Notes under the pieces: generated by a model
The model's input: the letters and a program-made list of their open reading frames with translations, nothing else
Database searches by the model: none
Told to the model about the DNA's origin: nothing
Assembly: GCA_016290095.1 (NCBI GenBank)
Contig: JAEESU010000019.1
Coordinates: 1-64,000 of the forward strand
Length of the DNA stretch: 64,000 bases
DNA from: Clostridia bacterium
Lineage (GTDB): Bacteria; Bacillota; Clostridia; TANB77; CAG-508
Direction of reading: 5' to 3'
Part shown: in pieces, positions 49,217 through 58,332 of the stretch
How the letters are laid out: every line of letters starts with the position of its first letter
How positions within the stretch are numbered: the first letter of the stretch is position 1
Translations under genes and position numbers: made by a program

Positions 49217-49507
49217 TTATTCTGCATCAGCTGTTGTTTCTTCAGTTTCAGCATCAGGAGCTTCATAAGCTTCTAATATAACCTTTTGAATTTTAGCTCT
49301 TGTTTCACTATTAATAGGATGAGCTATATCTCTAAATTCTCCTGTTTGATTATTTTTCTTGCTTGGCATAGCAATAAATAATCCATTTGGTCCTTCTATA
49401 ACTTTGATATCGTGAACAACGAATTCTCCATCGAATGTTACAGAAGCTTTTGCTTTCATTCTGTTTTCAGAATTAACTTTTTTTAAATGTACATCTGTTA
49501 TTTGCAT
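49217..49507 (-). CDS. spoVG: Regulator SpoVG
   Basis: A 96-residue protein starting [19 protein letters not shown] and containing the conserved [20 protein letters not shown] and [12 protein letters not shown]. This is the whole SpoVG fold, with a short acidic Glu/Thr/Ala tail. SpoVG is a small nucleic-acid-binding regulator known in sporulation, division and virulence control. AGAGGTGC is the ribosome site. A good sigma-A promoter was not obvious in the upstream gap to the divergent murC. The gap 49508-49729 holds the murC promoter and otherwise only AT-rich sequence. Confidence 0.97.
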   Translation of the reverse strand: MQITDVHLKKVNSENRMKAKASVTFDGEFVVHDIKVIEGPNGLFIAMPSKKNNQTGEFRDIAHPINSETRAKIQKVILEAYEAPDAETEETTADAE

Positions 49508-49674
49508 GTTTTAGCACCTCTTTCTTATCGTTTTAATACATGATTAAAAAAATCTATGTACTAATAAAATTATTCTACAAAAAAAGTTTTTTTCCTTCTT
49601 TTTTTCACAATTTTTTATAAAAAAAATAATGTTAAATTTTATCATTTTATTGTGCTTAAATTTTTATGTTTTTC

Positions 49675-49703
49675 TTGAAATTATATACATATAATAGTAT
49701 AAT
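49675..49703 (+). promoter_or_regulatory. Promoter of murC
   Basis: TTGAAA (49675-49680), a 17-nt spacer and a perfect TATAAT (49698-49703), 26 nt before the murC start codon. Confidence 0.8.
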
Positions 49704-49729
49704 TGCTATATATTTTAGGAGGCAAAATC

Positions 49730-51115
49730 ATGAGTTTTGAAATTACAGATTTAAATGATTATAAACATATACATCTTATTGGCATTGGCGGTATCAGCAT
49801 GAGTGCAATTGCAGAAACATTAAAAAATTGGAGTTTTCATGTAACAGGTTCTGATTTGCATCAATCTGAACTTACTGATGCTCTTGTAAAAAGTGGAATT
49901 GAGGTTACTATAGGTCATGATTTAATTAATTCAAAATCTGCTGATTTAGTTGTATATTCTGCTGCAATAAGTGATCAAGATCCAGAAATAATATTAGCAA
50001 AAGAAAATAATATTCCAATAATAGATAGAGGAAATTTTGTAGGATATCTTACTAAACTTTATAAAGAAACAATTTGTGTTTCTGGTACTCATGGAAAGAC
50101 CACTACAACTTCAATGATTTCTATTTGTTTTGTGAATGCTGAAAAAGATCCATCTATAGAAGTTGGTGCATTATTAAAAGAAATTAATGGAAATTATAGA
50201 GTTGGAAATAGTGATTATTTTATTCTAGAATCATGTGAATATAAAGGAAACTTTTTAAAATTCTTTCCAAAAACTGAAATCATTCTAAATATAGATAATG
50301 ATCATTTAGATTATTATAAAACTTTTGATAACATTGTTACTGCTTTTAAAGATTTTGCTTGTCTTTTAGATGAAGATGGTTTGCTTGTTACAAATGCAGA
50401 TGATTCAAATTGTTTAGCATTACAAAATTACGTAAAATCAAAATTTATTACTTATGGAATAGAAAACGAAGATGCAACATACTTTGCTGATAACATTACT
50501 TTTGATGATAATGGTTTTCCAACATTTGATGTTTATAAAAAAGGAAAATACTTTACAACACTTGAACTTTCAGTTGCAGGTATGCACAATATTTTAAATG
50601 CACTTGCTTGTGTTTCTGTATGTGATTATTATAATATTTCTAAAGAAATAATATATTCTTCTTTAAAAGAATTTACTGGTGCAAATAGAAGATTAGAATT
50701 TAAAGGTACTTTATACAAAAATATTGTAATATATGATGATTATGCACATCATCCTACAGAAATAAATGCAACAGCAAATGCAATTAAAAATAAAAAGTAT
50801 CATGAATCTTGGGTTGTATTCCAACCACACACTTTTAGTAGAACAAAATTATTATTAGATGATTTTGCAAACTCTATTTCAAATTTTGATAACATTATTG
50901 TTGTTGACATATATGCAGCAAGAGAAACAAATAATTACAATATTTCTTCATTAGATTTAGTAAACAAATTAGCCGAAAAAGGCAAAAATGCAAAGTATAT
51001 ATCAAACTTTGATGATGTTGTTAAATATTTAAAAGAAAATGTTAAACAAGATGATTTAATATTAACATTAGGAGCTGGAACAGTTACAAATATCGGTCCA
51101 ATGCTTCTTGAATAA
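49730..51115 (+). CDS. murC: UDP-N-acetylmuramate-L-alanine ligase
   Basis: 461 residues from the ATG at 49730 with AGGAGG 7 nt upstream. The N-terminal Rossmann motif HIHLIGIGGISMSAIA binds UDP, the ATP-binding loop is VSGTHGKTTTTSMI, and the later ligase motifs ILNIDNDHLDYY, DDYAHHPTEI and FQPHTFSRT are all present. It adds the first amino acid of the peptidoglycan stem peptide in the cytoplasm. It stands alone on the plus strand, divergent from spoVG and convergent with spoIVB, outside any mur cluster. Confidence 0.97.
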   Translation: MSFEITDLNDYKHIHLIGIGGISMSAIAETLKNWSFHVTGSDLHQSELTDALVKSGIEVTIGHDLINSKSADLVVYSAAISDQDPEIILAKENNIPIIDRGNFVGYLTKLYKETICVSGTHGKTTTTSMISICFVNAEKDPSIEVGALLKEINGNYRVGNSDYFILESCEYKGNFLKFFPKTEIILNIDNDHLDYYKTFDNIVTAFKDFACLLDEDGLLVTNADDSNCLALQNYVKSKFITYGIENEDATYFADNITFDDNGFPTFDVYKKGKYFTTLELSVAGMHNILNALACVSVCDYYNISKEIIYSSLKEFTGANRRLEFKGTLYKNIVIYDDYAHHPTEINATANAIKNKKYHESWVVFQPHTFSRTKLLLDDFANSISNFDNIIVVDIYAARETNNYNISSLDLVNKLAEKGKNAKYISNFDDVVKYLKENVKQDDLILTLGAGTVTNIGPMLLE

Positions 51116-51120
51116 ACAAG

Positions 51121-51150
51121 AAAACTCTAGATTTAGTCTAGAGTTTTTAT
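51121..51150. terminator. Bidirectional terminator between murC and spoIVB
   Basis: An 11-bp perfect stem AAAACTCTAGA/TCTAGAGTTTT (51121-51131 with 51137-51147) with a 5-nt loop. On the minus strand it overlaps the last codon of spoIVB. Confidence 0.9.
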
Positions 51151-52337
51151 TTTATATTTATTTCCTTTATCATCAAATCAGCAAAAACTGCATATCCTAT
51201 TTCAGGATTAGAAACTAATACATTTGTTATTGCACCAATAAATTTTCCATTTTGAATAATTGGTGCACCAGATAATCCTCTAATAATTCCTCCTGTTTTA
51301 TTTAAAAGCTCATTATCAACAATTTTGATTAACATACTTTTATTATTTTCATTATTATTATAATAAATTTTTTGAATTTCTATATCATATTCTTTTGCAA
51401 TATTAGAATCATCTGCTGTACATAAAATTTGTGCATTTCCTATTTCTATTTCATTTCTTAAGGCAATCTCTTTTTTCTCTTCTAAATCTATATTTAATGC
51501 AGATAAATTATTTAGTTTCCCATAAACTCCAAAACTCGTATTTTTATATACTTCTCCTACACTACTTTGATTTACTATTGTTCCCCTTATTTCTCCTGGA
51601 ACTCCATTTTCACCTTTTTTTATTGTTAAAATTTTCGAAGTAACAGCTTCTCCAGAATCAATATGAACTAATTGATTAGTATCAGAATCTGTTATTCCGT
51701 GTCCAAGTGCCGCAAACATTTGGCTTTGTGGTTCATAAAATGTAATTGTCCCAACACCTGTAGCTGCATCTTTTACCCATAAACCTAATTTATACTCTTT
51801 TTTTCCTACTTCTACTGGCCTCATACTTGTTGTAATAACATTTCCATTTCTTAATAATTTCAGTTCTATATCTTCTCCACCAGAATTATTTACAATTTCT
51901 TTTAATGACTTTATATCTTCTATTTCTTTATTATTAATTCCAATTATTGTATCTCCTTCTTTTACGCCACTATCTTTATATGGTTTAATAGAATTCTTAT
52001 TAATATCTTCAATTTCTGAAAAACCAACAATTAAAATTCCATTTGTATATAATTTTAAACCAATTATTTTTCCTACAGGCACTACTTCCATATTTTCTAA
52101 TGTTGTAACACTAATATTCTTTAGCATAATATTATCTAATAGTTTTACTTCTACTGTACTATTTTTTATATTTTCGTTAACTGTTTGCACTATTTCACTT
52201 TTTGAAATACCAGGTAATGATTTTAGATTAATATTTTCTCCTGAAAGCAGCACTATACTTTGTGGTAATAAAGAGACAAAAGATACATATATATAAATTA
52301 TAAATAAAACAAAAATGGTTATTATAGATTTTTTCAT
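51147..52337 (-). CDS. spoIVB: SpoIVB-type S55 serine peptidase
   Basis: A 396-residue exported protease: signal anchor (about 4-25), PDZ domain (about 95-180, EGDTIIGINNKEIEDI) and S55 domain with the catalytic His in FAALGHGITDSD and the catalytic Ser in RGLSGAPIIQNGKFIGA. The segment KKGENGVPGEIRG is typical of the family. In Bacillus SpoIVB is the intercompartmental signal that starts sigma-K activation during sporulation. The start codon lies in the loop of a 15-bp hairpin (52312-52357) and the ribosome site (AAGG) is weak and close, so its expression is likely restrained by RNA structure. Confidence 0.92.
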   Translation of the reverse strand: MKKSIITIFVLFIIYIYVSFVSLLPQSIVLLSGENINLKSLPGISKSEIVQTVNENIKNSTVEVKLLDNIMLKNISVTTLENMEVVPVGKIIGLKLYTNGILIVGFSEIEDINKNSIKPYKDSGVKEGDTIIGINNKEIEDIKSLKEIVNNSGGEDIELKLLRNGNVITTSMRPVEVGKKEYKLGLWVKDAATGVGTITFYEPQSQMFAALGHGITDSDTNQLVHIDSGEAVTSKILTIKKGENGVPGEIRGTIVNQSSVGEVYKNTSFGVYGKLNNLSALNIDLEEKKEIALRNEIEIGNAQILCTADDSNIAKEYDIEIQKIYYNNNENNKSMLIKIVDNELLNKTGGIIRGLSGAPIIQNGKFIGAITNVLVSNPEIGYAVFADLMIKEINIK

Positions 52338-52357
52338 AACCTTATAATAACCATTTT
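52312..52357 (-). terminator. Hairpin spanning the spoIVB start codon; probable end of the pilus operon
   Basis: A 15-bp perfect inverted repeat AAAATGGTTATTATA (52312-52326 and, complementary, 52343-52357) with a 16-nt loop that contains the spoIVB ATG (52335-52337) and its AAGG. On the minus strand it is followed by TTTTTGTTTT, so it can act as a terminator for the upstream pilus genes while holding the spoIVB initiation site in its loop. Confidence 0.75.
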
Positions 52358-52365
52358 ATTATTTT

Positions 52366-55149
52366 TTATTTATAAATTATTTTTACACATAAAGTATAAT
52401 TTCTCAGAGTTTCTGATATATCGTCACTTCCTACAACTGTTAAACCATTATCTCCTGATAATGTAGAATCTGCTCTTTGATTTTTAAATTGTAAATTGGC
52501 CCACTTCAATGTTGATGAATGACTAATATTTGGATTTACATCAATATTAAAAGTTGAAATTGTAGAACTATAATTTATTGTGTAAAAAGATGAATTTGTT
52601 TCACTAAGTGGTGTTCCACCTCGAGAAGTATATGCAGCAAAATTAATAACAGATTCTGGAGTTCCGCCTTTAAATTTTAATGGATTTATAGTTATTTGTA
52701 TAGACTTTACTTTGTTTGCTCCTAATGAACTTTCTCCACTATATGTTTTGGTTTCAGGCTTTATACCAGCTCTCATGTATATAATTTCATAACCTTGAGA
52801 ATTAGTAAATGCATTCATCTTGTATAAATTGTTTCTCTCTTTTCCTACTGCAATATAATATGCATATTGCAAATTCTTGCACTTATCATCATTTGCTTTA
52901 TGGTCTGCTGCTTCATAATCTATTTGTCTAAATACATCTTTTGATTCATCAAAATAGTTTTTATCGTTAATACAATAATAACAAGCTAAATTTCTATGGT
53001 CATAAAGATATGTTTTATTATTTCTATCATATAATTTATCATATTTAGATTCTTTAGAAGTAAATGATAGATAGTCATTATCAGTATTTTTATTATATAA
53101 TTCTTTACAATCTATTTTGTGATATTTAGTATTCTCATCATTAAATTCTGATTTTTTTACATAATAAATATCATCTGGGTTAACAGTTATCTCATTATTA
53201 GAGCTTGTAACTATCATATAATTATTATATGTTTTTAATCCACAACTATATCCTTGCATAAAAGATACTATAGATACATTTGTTAATATTTTTTCCCATT
53301 CCTCAGAATTCAAAACTGGCATTGCGTACTCATATGTACTTGCTGTTACGTTGTTATATGTTGTCATTGCCATATTTAAATTGTATTGGATAGAATTTCT
53401 AATAACATTTGTTTTATGTGTATAAAATGTTGAATCTGATGTAATCTCATAAAGACTTTTTGTAGCTCTTGATAAATCAAATACGTTTGAATTTTCTCTT
53501 TTCAAAAATTCATATAATACTTCTTCAGAACCATTTATACTAGTAAAAGAAGCTAATCCTTCAATATCTATAATACTACTTTCTTTCAAGTTTCCTAAGT
53601 TTTCTTGGATCCAACTTGAAAATATATAAGAATCAACATAATACTGTACTGCAGAAGCTTTGTCTAAAAATGATTGTCTGTTATTTATCATTGTAGTAAG
53701 TCTTTTTTGGAAATCTCTTAATGCTACTGCTATTGAATCTTTACTACTATCTGTAGTAATAGATGTATCAAATCCATCTTTTTTATTATTATCAATATAT
53801 TTTGATAAATCAGCATCCGTTGTTGGATTATAACTTGTATCTTTAGAAATTTTATTTAAAAAAACATTAGCATCATCATATGCATTATTTAATTTAACAA
53901 TTCTTCTTTCTAACTCTTCATAATTATAATAATTATACTTGTTTCTTACTTCTTCTGTTTCTGATGAGACAGTATCTGAATATCCTATAGCATCTTTTGC
54001 TTGATCAAATGGTGTGTCTCCATCAGTTACATCTTTAGGATCTCTATATAAATATGTTATTGTTTCTTTAACTTCAAAATCGCCTTCTATTTTTGTTAAT
54101 TCAACAGGCTTATTCCCTACAGAAATTGTGCAAGAATCACCAACTTCTAGAAATTCGCTAGTATCATCACCTTTAGAGTATTTTAATGTTAAATCTACCT
54201 TATTTCCATCAGCAATATATTTCTTTGCATCAGCTTGATTAAAATTAAAAATACTCTTAGAGCTATCCGCATTTCCATCACTATCATATAATGTAGCATT
54301 AATTATTTTGTTACCTGATCCATCTTCTATTGGAATTAAATATCCTGATTTTGTGTAATAAACATTTCCAATTGTTCCTTCAATTGAAACGTAATTATCT
54401 AATGTATAAACTATTGTAACATTAATGTCACCTTGTTTATATTTTGCTGAATATGGCATATATGTTTTTAATACATTCTTAATTTTCATTTGAGTATGCT
54501 CAGGAGTAATTTGTGTTGTACATGGTAGATTAGAATCTCCATTTTTATTTGTAGAACTATTTTGAGCATCATTTTCATATATATATAATTGTTGACCAAA
54601 ATCTTCTTTATTTGTAAAGTTTGGATCTGAATACTTTATTTTAGGAGCAGATGGATCAATAATTCCAGTTGTAGGATCTTTAGTAGGTCTTGTGTAAGTA
54701 TAAGTTCCTGCAACTGATGAACTAACACTTACACCTGGATCTCCAACACAAACTGCATTTCCACTTTCATCAGTTACAACTGTTGGAACTTTAGTTGGTG
54801 AATAAATATAATATCCGTCATATAAAGTATATAATACAGCAGGAAGAAAAGGCTCTAGTATAGATTTACTAGCATTAGACATTCCTAAATTAGTTGCTAA
54901 GCTATTAGTAAAAACATTGCATGAGGCCTCAATAATTGTTCTTAAAGAATCAGAAACACTTGATAAATCTTCATTTGCAGTATTAATTTCAAAAGAAGAC
55001 ATTGCATCATATGTTGCTGATAATAAATCATTATCATATTCATTTTGTTTCGTAATAGTTTTTATTTGAAGATTCAAATAATAAGAAAGTACCAGTATTA
55101 ATGGTACTATAATTACTACGAAAATTACACCAAAACTTTGTAATCTCAT
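52366..55149 (-). CDS. Large pilin-like or TadG-like envelope protein of the pilus locus
   Basis: 927 residues. Residues 1-27 are a hydrophobic anchor (RLQSFGVIFVVIIVPLILVL) followed by a helical stalk, like a pseudopilin. A long Ser/Thr/Asn/Tyr-rich ectodomain follows. Around 710-760 it has a CYYCIND motif and other Cys residues that could bind metal or form a disulfide. The C-terminal 100 residues look like beta strands. It is the last gene of the pilus cluster and by size could be a tip adhesin or minor pilin. I do not recognise a named family. Confidence 0.7.
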   Translation of the reverse strand: MRLQSFGVIFVVIIVPLILVLSYYLNLQIKTITKQNEYDNDLLSATYDAMSSFEINTANEDLSSVSDSLRTIIEASCNVFTNSLATNLGMSNASKSILEPFLPAVLYTLYDGYYIYSPTKVPTVVTDESGNAVCVGDPGVSVSSSVAGTYTYTRPTKDPTTGIIDPSAPKIKYSDPNFTNKEDFGQQLYIYENDAQNSSTNKNGDSNLPCTTQITPEHTQMKIKNVLKTYMPYSAKYKQGDINVTIVYTLDNYVSIEGTIGNVYYTKSGYLIPIEDGSGNKIINATLYDSDGNADSSKSIFNFNQADAKKYIADGNKVDLTLKYSKGDDTSEFLEVGDSCTISVGNKPVELTKIEGDFEVKETITYLYRDPKDVTDGDTPFDQAKDAIGYSDTVSSETEEVRNKYNYYNYEELERRIVKLNNAYDDANVFLNKISKDTSYNPTTDADLSKYIDNNKKDGFDTSITTDSSKDSIAVALRDFQKRLTTMINNRQSFLDKASAVQYYVDSYIFSSWIQENLGNLKESSIIDIEGLASFTSINGSEEVLYEFLKRENSNVFDLSRATKSLYEITSDSTFYTHKTNVIRNSIQYNLNMAMTTYNNVTASTYEYAMPVLNSEEWEKILTNVSIVSFMQGYSCGLKTYNNYMIVTSSNNEITVNPDDIYYVKKSEFNDENTKYHKIDCKELYNKNTDNDYLSFTSKESKYDKLYDRNNKTYLYDHRNLACYYCINDKNYFDESKDVFRQIDYEAADHKANDDKCKNLQYAYYIAVGKERNNLYKMNAFTNSQGYEIIYMRAGIKPETKTYSGESSLGANKVKSIQITINPLKFKGGTPESVINFAAYTSRGGTPLSETNSSFYTINYSSTISTFNIDVNPNISHSSTLKWANLQFKNQRADSTLSGDNGLTVVGSDDISETLRNYTLCVKIIYK

Positions 55150-55167
55150 ATTTTTATTCCTTTAATT

Positions 55168-55713
55168 TTAGTAAGATCCATTAGCTGTAACTATTCCAGC
55201 ATGTTGTGCTGCAATTGTATATGTATCACTTCCTGAAATTGAATAGAATATTCCTCTTATTGATTGTGAAAGTGTTTTATTGGTATTTTTAACAGTGCAT
55301 GATAAAATATCTCCTTCTTTCATAAGACATGCACCTTTACCACTTCCTCCACCTACTTCATCTTGTATTTCACTTATAATTTGAGATGTATATATTGAAT
55401 AGTAAACATTTTCACCTATAACTGTTCCTTGAGTCCAAGCAGATTTTTTTCCTATGTTTTCATCAAGAACTTTTATTTCAAGTTCAATATCATACGTATT
55501 ACCTGTAGCACTAACAGTTGTAACAAGCTTTTCATAATTATCAGCTGTTATTTTCCCAATAGCTCTAGAATTATCAACAAATTCAGCAACTGCTGATTGC
55601 ACGCTTAATTGTGAAATACTATCACTTTGTTCAGAAACTGCTAATAAAGGAAATATAAACATTAATATTGCTGCTAATAATATTGCAACAACTGTAATTA
55701 ATGTATCACTCAT
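55168..55713 (-). CDS. Pilin-like protein of the pilus locus
   Basis: 181 residues with a hydrophobic N-terminal helix starting only a few residues from the Met (MSDTLITVVAILLAAILMFIF) and a periplasm-facing domain. Near the C-terminus ACLMKEGDILSCTVKN holds two Cys that could form a disulfide. There is no positively charged prepilin leader. It is 18 nt upstream of the 927-residue protein gene and downstream of other pilin-like genes. The role as a minor pilin or pilus assembly factor is inferred from context. Confidence 0.7.
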   Translation of the reverse strand: MSDTLITVVAILLAAILMFIFPLLAVSEQSDSISQLSVQSAVAEFVDNSRAIGKITADNYEKLVTTVSATGNTYDIELEIKVLDENIGKKSAWTQGTVIGENVYYSIYTSQIISEIQDEVGGGSGKGACLMKEGDILSCTVKNTNKTLSQSIRGIFYSISGSDTYTIAAQHAGIVTANGSY

Positions 55714-55751
55714 AATACCCTCCTAAAAATATATTATCCACTTAAGGACAC

Positions 55752-56564
55752 TTATTTTAAAAATTTATATATTATTATAATTTTATCTTTTGAACTTGCA
55801 CCTGTAACAAGTACATCTCCATCATCTGTTTCCATTGTATCACCAGAATAAGAGTAACTAATAAACTGCTCTGAAAGCTGAAACAGATCTGTATCAACAG
55901 AATTTTTTTGAATTCCTGCATCAGTCATCTCTTTATATTGTTGAACTTGTTTTAACCTAGTGGCAAATAAATTATTTGTGTAATCTACTTCTACATTATT
56001 TATATAACCTTTTTCACCATTTACAAATAAATCTACTCTTGCTTTAATATTTTCTGTGCTACCTAACCATGGTGCTCCAAATAAATAATAACCTGATTTT
56101 GGATCATCCCATTTTGGAGTTGAAGAAAAACTATTTAAGTCATTATATATATTCTTGTAGGCAAAATATTCTCTATATGGATCTTCTTCTGAATTCTCCG
56201 TAGATTTAGTATCGCCTGATGCTGTTCTAACTTTCCCCTCCAAATTAACGTCAAAAACCTGTAATAAATTATTATTAGCACTATAGATTTTAACACAAAA
56301 GTTTTCTTTACAATATCGATATAATGTTGGGACAACAGTTTCAATACTAACATATCTAACAGAACTTTTAAATATTTGTTCTCTTTTTGCTGGATCTGCT
56401 TCGTCTAAATCTATATTATCATAAAATTTTGTAGAATCAGCATGATATGTTAAATATTCAGAGGTTTTTGTAACACTATGTATCAAATATACTGAAATTG
56501 ATAAGGCTAGTACAAATACAATAGCAGAAAAAGCTATCATTGTAGCCTGTATTGCATCATCCAT
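55752..56564 (-). CDS. Pilin-like protein of the pilus locus
   Basis: 270 residues beginning MDDAIQATMIAFSAIVFVLA, an N-terminal hydrophobic helix resembling the MENA-type starts of its neighbours. A large ectodomain follows, with two Cys in YRYCKENFCVKIYS. No leader peptide is visible. Probably a minor pilin or tip component. The gene lies just downstream of a strong intergenic hairpin that separates it from the MENA pilin gene at 56650. Confidence 0.7.
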   Translation of the reverse strand: MDDAIQATMIAFSAIVFVLALSISVYLIHSVTKTSEYLTYHADSTKFYDNIDLDEADPAKREQIFKSSVRYVSIETVVPTLYRYCKENFCVKIYSANNNLLQVFDVNLEGKVRTASGDTKSTENSEEDPYREYFAYKNIYNDLNSFSSTPKWDDPKSGYYLFGAPWLGSTENIKARVDLFVNGEKGYINNVEVDYTNNLFATRLKQVQQYKEMTDAGIQKNSVDTDLFQLSEQFISYSYSGDTMETDDGDVLVTGASSKDKIIIIYKFLK

Positions 56565-56589
56565 CTATTTGTCCCTTTCTTTATTTTTT

Positions 56590-56625
56590 ATTGAGATAGC
56601 TATATTTGAATATAGCTATCTCAAT
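56590..56625 (-). other. Strong perfect hairpin downstream of the short pilin gene
   Basis: A 16-17 bp perfect inverted repeat ATTGAGATAGCTATATT / AATATAGCTATCTCAAT with a minimal loop, in the 85-nt gap between two pilin-like genes. It is not followed by a T-run on either strand, so it is more likely an mRNA 3'-end stabiliser or processing site than a simple terminator. Confidence 0.75.
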
Positions 56626-56649
56626 AATATGGTTAACTAAGTTTTATAA

Positions 56650-57114
56650 TTAATAAGTAACATTGATTTTAGAAATTAAACCAGATGTACCATATTCAAA
56701 TTCTACAACATATGTATGTTTATTTTCTACACCATTTTTTACTGATGATAATTTATTAATATAGTTTTGTTGTAAATTTGCATTTGCATTATTATAATCT
56801 GCATTTACGTTATTAGTTTTAGTATTACTGATTTTATTAATATAAAATGTTGGAACTTTACCAGGCTCATCTGCAAATGTGTTTGAATTTGCAATTAATC
56901 TACCTATTAAAGCAGATATTTGTGATCCTGTTTGTTTTCCTTTATAACTTTCAAAATTGTTGTTGAAAGCTTCAATTTCTTGTGTTGACATTGATGAAAT
57001 TGAATCATTTATTGTTGCTTGAGCGCTATTATATATATACATACCAATAGCAATAATCAAAATAGCTAATAATATTGCACCAGCTATTATAAGTGCTTGA
57101 GAAGCATTCTCCAT
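56650..57114 (-). CDS. Candidate major pilin (MENA type)
   Basis: A 154-residue protein starting MENASQALIIAGAILLAILI, then a helical stalk (FNNNFESYKGKQ) and a small domain with an Asn-rich centre, ending FEYGTSGLISKINVTY. Its start is almost the same as those of 58333-59178 and 57716-58310. The Glu at position 2 may take the role of Glu5 of mature type IV pilins; no prepilin leader precedes it. AAGGAGG upstream and the stabilising hairpin downstream suggest high expression, hence the candidate for the main subunit. Confidence 0.75.
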   Translation of the reverse strand: MENASQALIIAGAILLAILIIAIGMYIYNSAQATINDSISSMSTQEIEAFNNNFESYKGKQTGSQISALIGRLIANSNTFADEPGKVPTFYINKISNTKTNNVNADYNNANANLQQNYINKLSSVKNGVENKHTYVVEFEYGTSGLISKINVTY

Positions 57115-57196
57115 AAACTTCTTTCCTCCTTGAATGTTTTTTATTTATTTAATTTTACTAGTTCCTTCTAGTAAACATTAAAGACGCTTTTGTAAA

Positions 57197-57640
57197 TTAA
57201 TCTAATAACTCAAAAGTCATAGATTTAATCTTTCCTGTATCTTCGTGATACTGTATTTTTGTACATTTAAAATATGCATCAGCAAATGATGATATGAAAG
57301 AACCCATTCCAACTTTATTAAATGATTCCATTCTAAAAGTTTTTTTATTACCATTTTCATCTACAATCATAGTAATATAAATTTCAATTACGTTTGGATT
57401 CTCTAAATCATAATACCCTTCATCATCTACTTGTACTAAATAATTTGTATTGTTATTAACCGCTTTATTAATTATTGTTGTAATGTCAAGTCCATTTACT
57501 TGATTTTCATCAAATAGCTCATATTCAGAATTAAATCTAAGTATTTCTAAATTTTTATCTCTAATTTCTGCGAAATGAACATAAAAGACTATAAATATAG
57601 CAACAAGAATAATAAAAACTAACGCAAAACTTCTGTTCAT
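57197..57640 (-). CDS. Pilin-like protein of the pilus locus
   Basis: 147 residues with an N-terminal TM (MNRSFALVFIILVAIFIVFY) and an ectodomain that shares modules with its neighbours: FNSEYELFDENQVNGLDIT near residue 40 and the C-terminal FKCTKIQYHEDTGKIKSMTF. The latter matches FKCTEVTYNEKTGRVNCITF in 58333-59178. It differs from the MENA-type starts in its N-terminus. Probably a minor pilin. Confidence 0.72.
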   Translation of the reverse strand: MNRSFALVFIILVAIFIVFYVHFAEIRDKNLEILRFNSEYELFDENQVNGLDITTIINKAVNNNTNYLVQVDDEGYYDLENPNVIEIYITMIVDENGNKKTFRMESFNKVGMGSFISSFADAYFKCTKIQYHEDTGKIKSMTFELLD

Positions 57641-57715
57641 TTGATTCCTTTCAAATCATATATCAATATTTTACTAAAAAATACTATAAATTACAAGTTT
57701 TTTTTAAATTTTTTA

Positions 57716-58310
57716 TTAAAAATCAGGATTAAGTTTTACACGAAAAGACATTTCTTTTACTCTACCAGATTTAATATCATATTCAAATTTTTCTGCAGTA
57801 AATATGTATTTATAAATTGTAGAACCAGTGTCCTTATCATATTTTGTTAAAGAAAAGTTATCTTCGCCTGATAAGATAGTATTTTTCCCGAGAAAACAAT
57901 CCGCCACTTGCAGCATTTTCACTTGCAAATTGATAAACGGAAATTTTTTCGCCTGTATTTAAATAAACTTTATTTCTTCCAAGATCTTTTGTATTACCCT
58001 CCATTTTTAAATATGAGCCATTACCAGCGTTAGTATATATTGTTAGTTTAATACAATCCTCAGAATATCTATCTGAATTATAATTGTTAACAAGATTAAT
58101 CAAGGATATCATTTCAGATACTGTATTGTTTTCTTTATTATAATGTTCAAACTTCGCATTATCAGCGACTAATTGTTGTTCTCTTTGGGAATCATCAATA
58201 GCTCTGTTCGATCTTGCACCTGCAGCGAAAACATATACAAGAATACTTAGAAGCATAATACCCAACAAAAACGTTCCAGCAATCATTAAAAATCTATAAC
58301 TATTCTCCAT
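57716..58310 (-). CDS. MENS-type pilin-like protein (needs a +1 frameshift at CGG)
   Basis: The zero frame starts MENSYRFLMIAGTFLLGIML at 58310 and would stop at 57858. Joined at the in-frame CGG (57888-57890) to the +1 frame, it makes 197 residues. The added C-terminus ends FEYDIKSGRVKEMSFRVKL, aligning with the conserved C-terminal module of two neighbours (NEKTGRVNCITF, HEDTGKIKSMTF). Without the shift the protein would lack this module. The N-terminal helix and the following KFEHYNKENNTVSEMISLI match the shared pilin design. The start has an AGGAG-like site, 22 nt after the previous gene. Confidence 0.75.
57888..57890 (-). other. In-frame CGG at +1 frameshift site C
   Basis: Zero frame reads TTG TTT TCT CGG GAA and stops ten codons later at 57858. 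Skipping C gives TTG TTT TCT GGG AAA AAT ACT, reading LFSGKNT, and continues to the conserved pilin C-terminal module at 57716. Confidence 0.78.
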
Positions 58311-58332
58311 TTAATGCTCCTGCTTTTTAAAG

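Noticed and set aside
49508-49560. Promoter of spoVG (sigma-A or sigma-H type)
   Set aside because: Only weak -35/-10 candidates were visible; none convincing enough to report.
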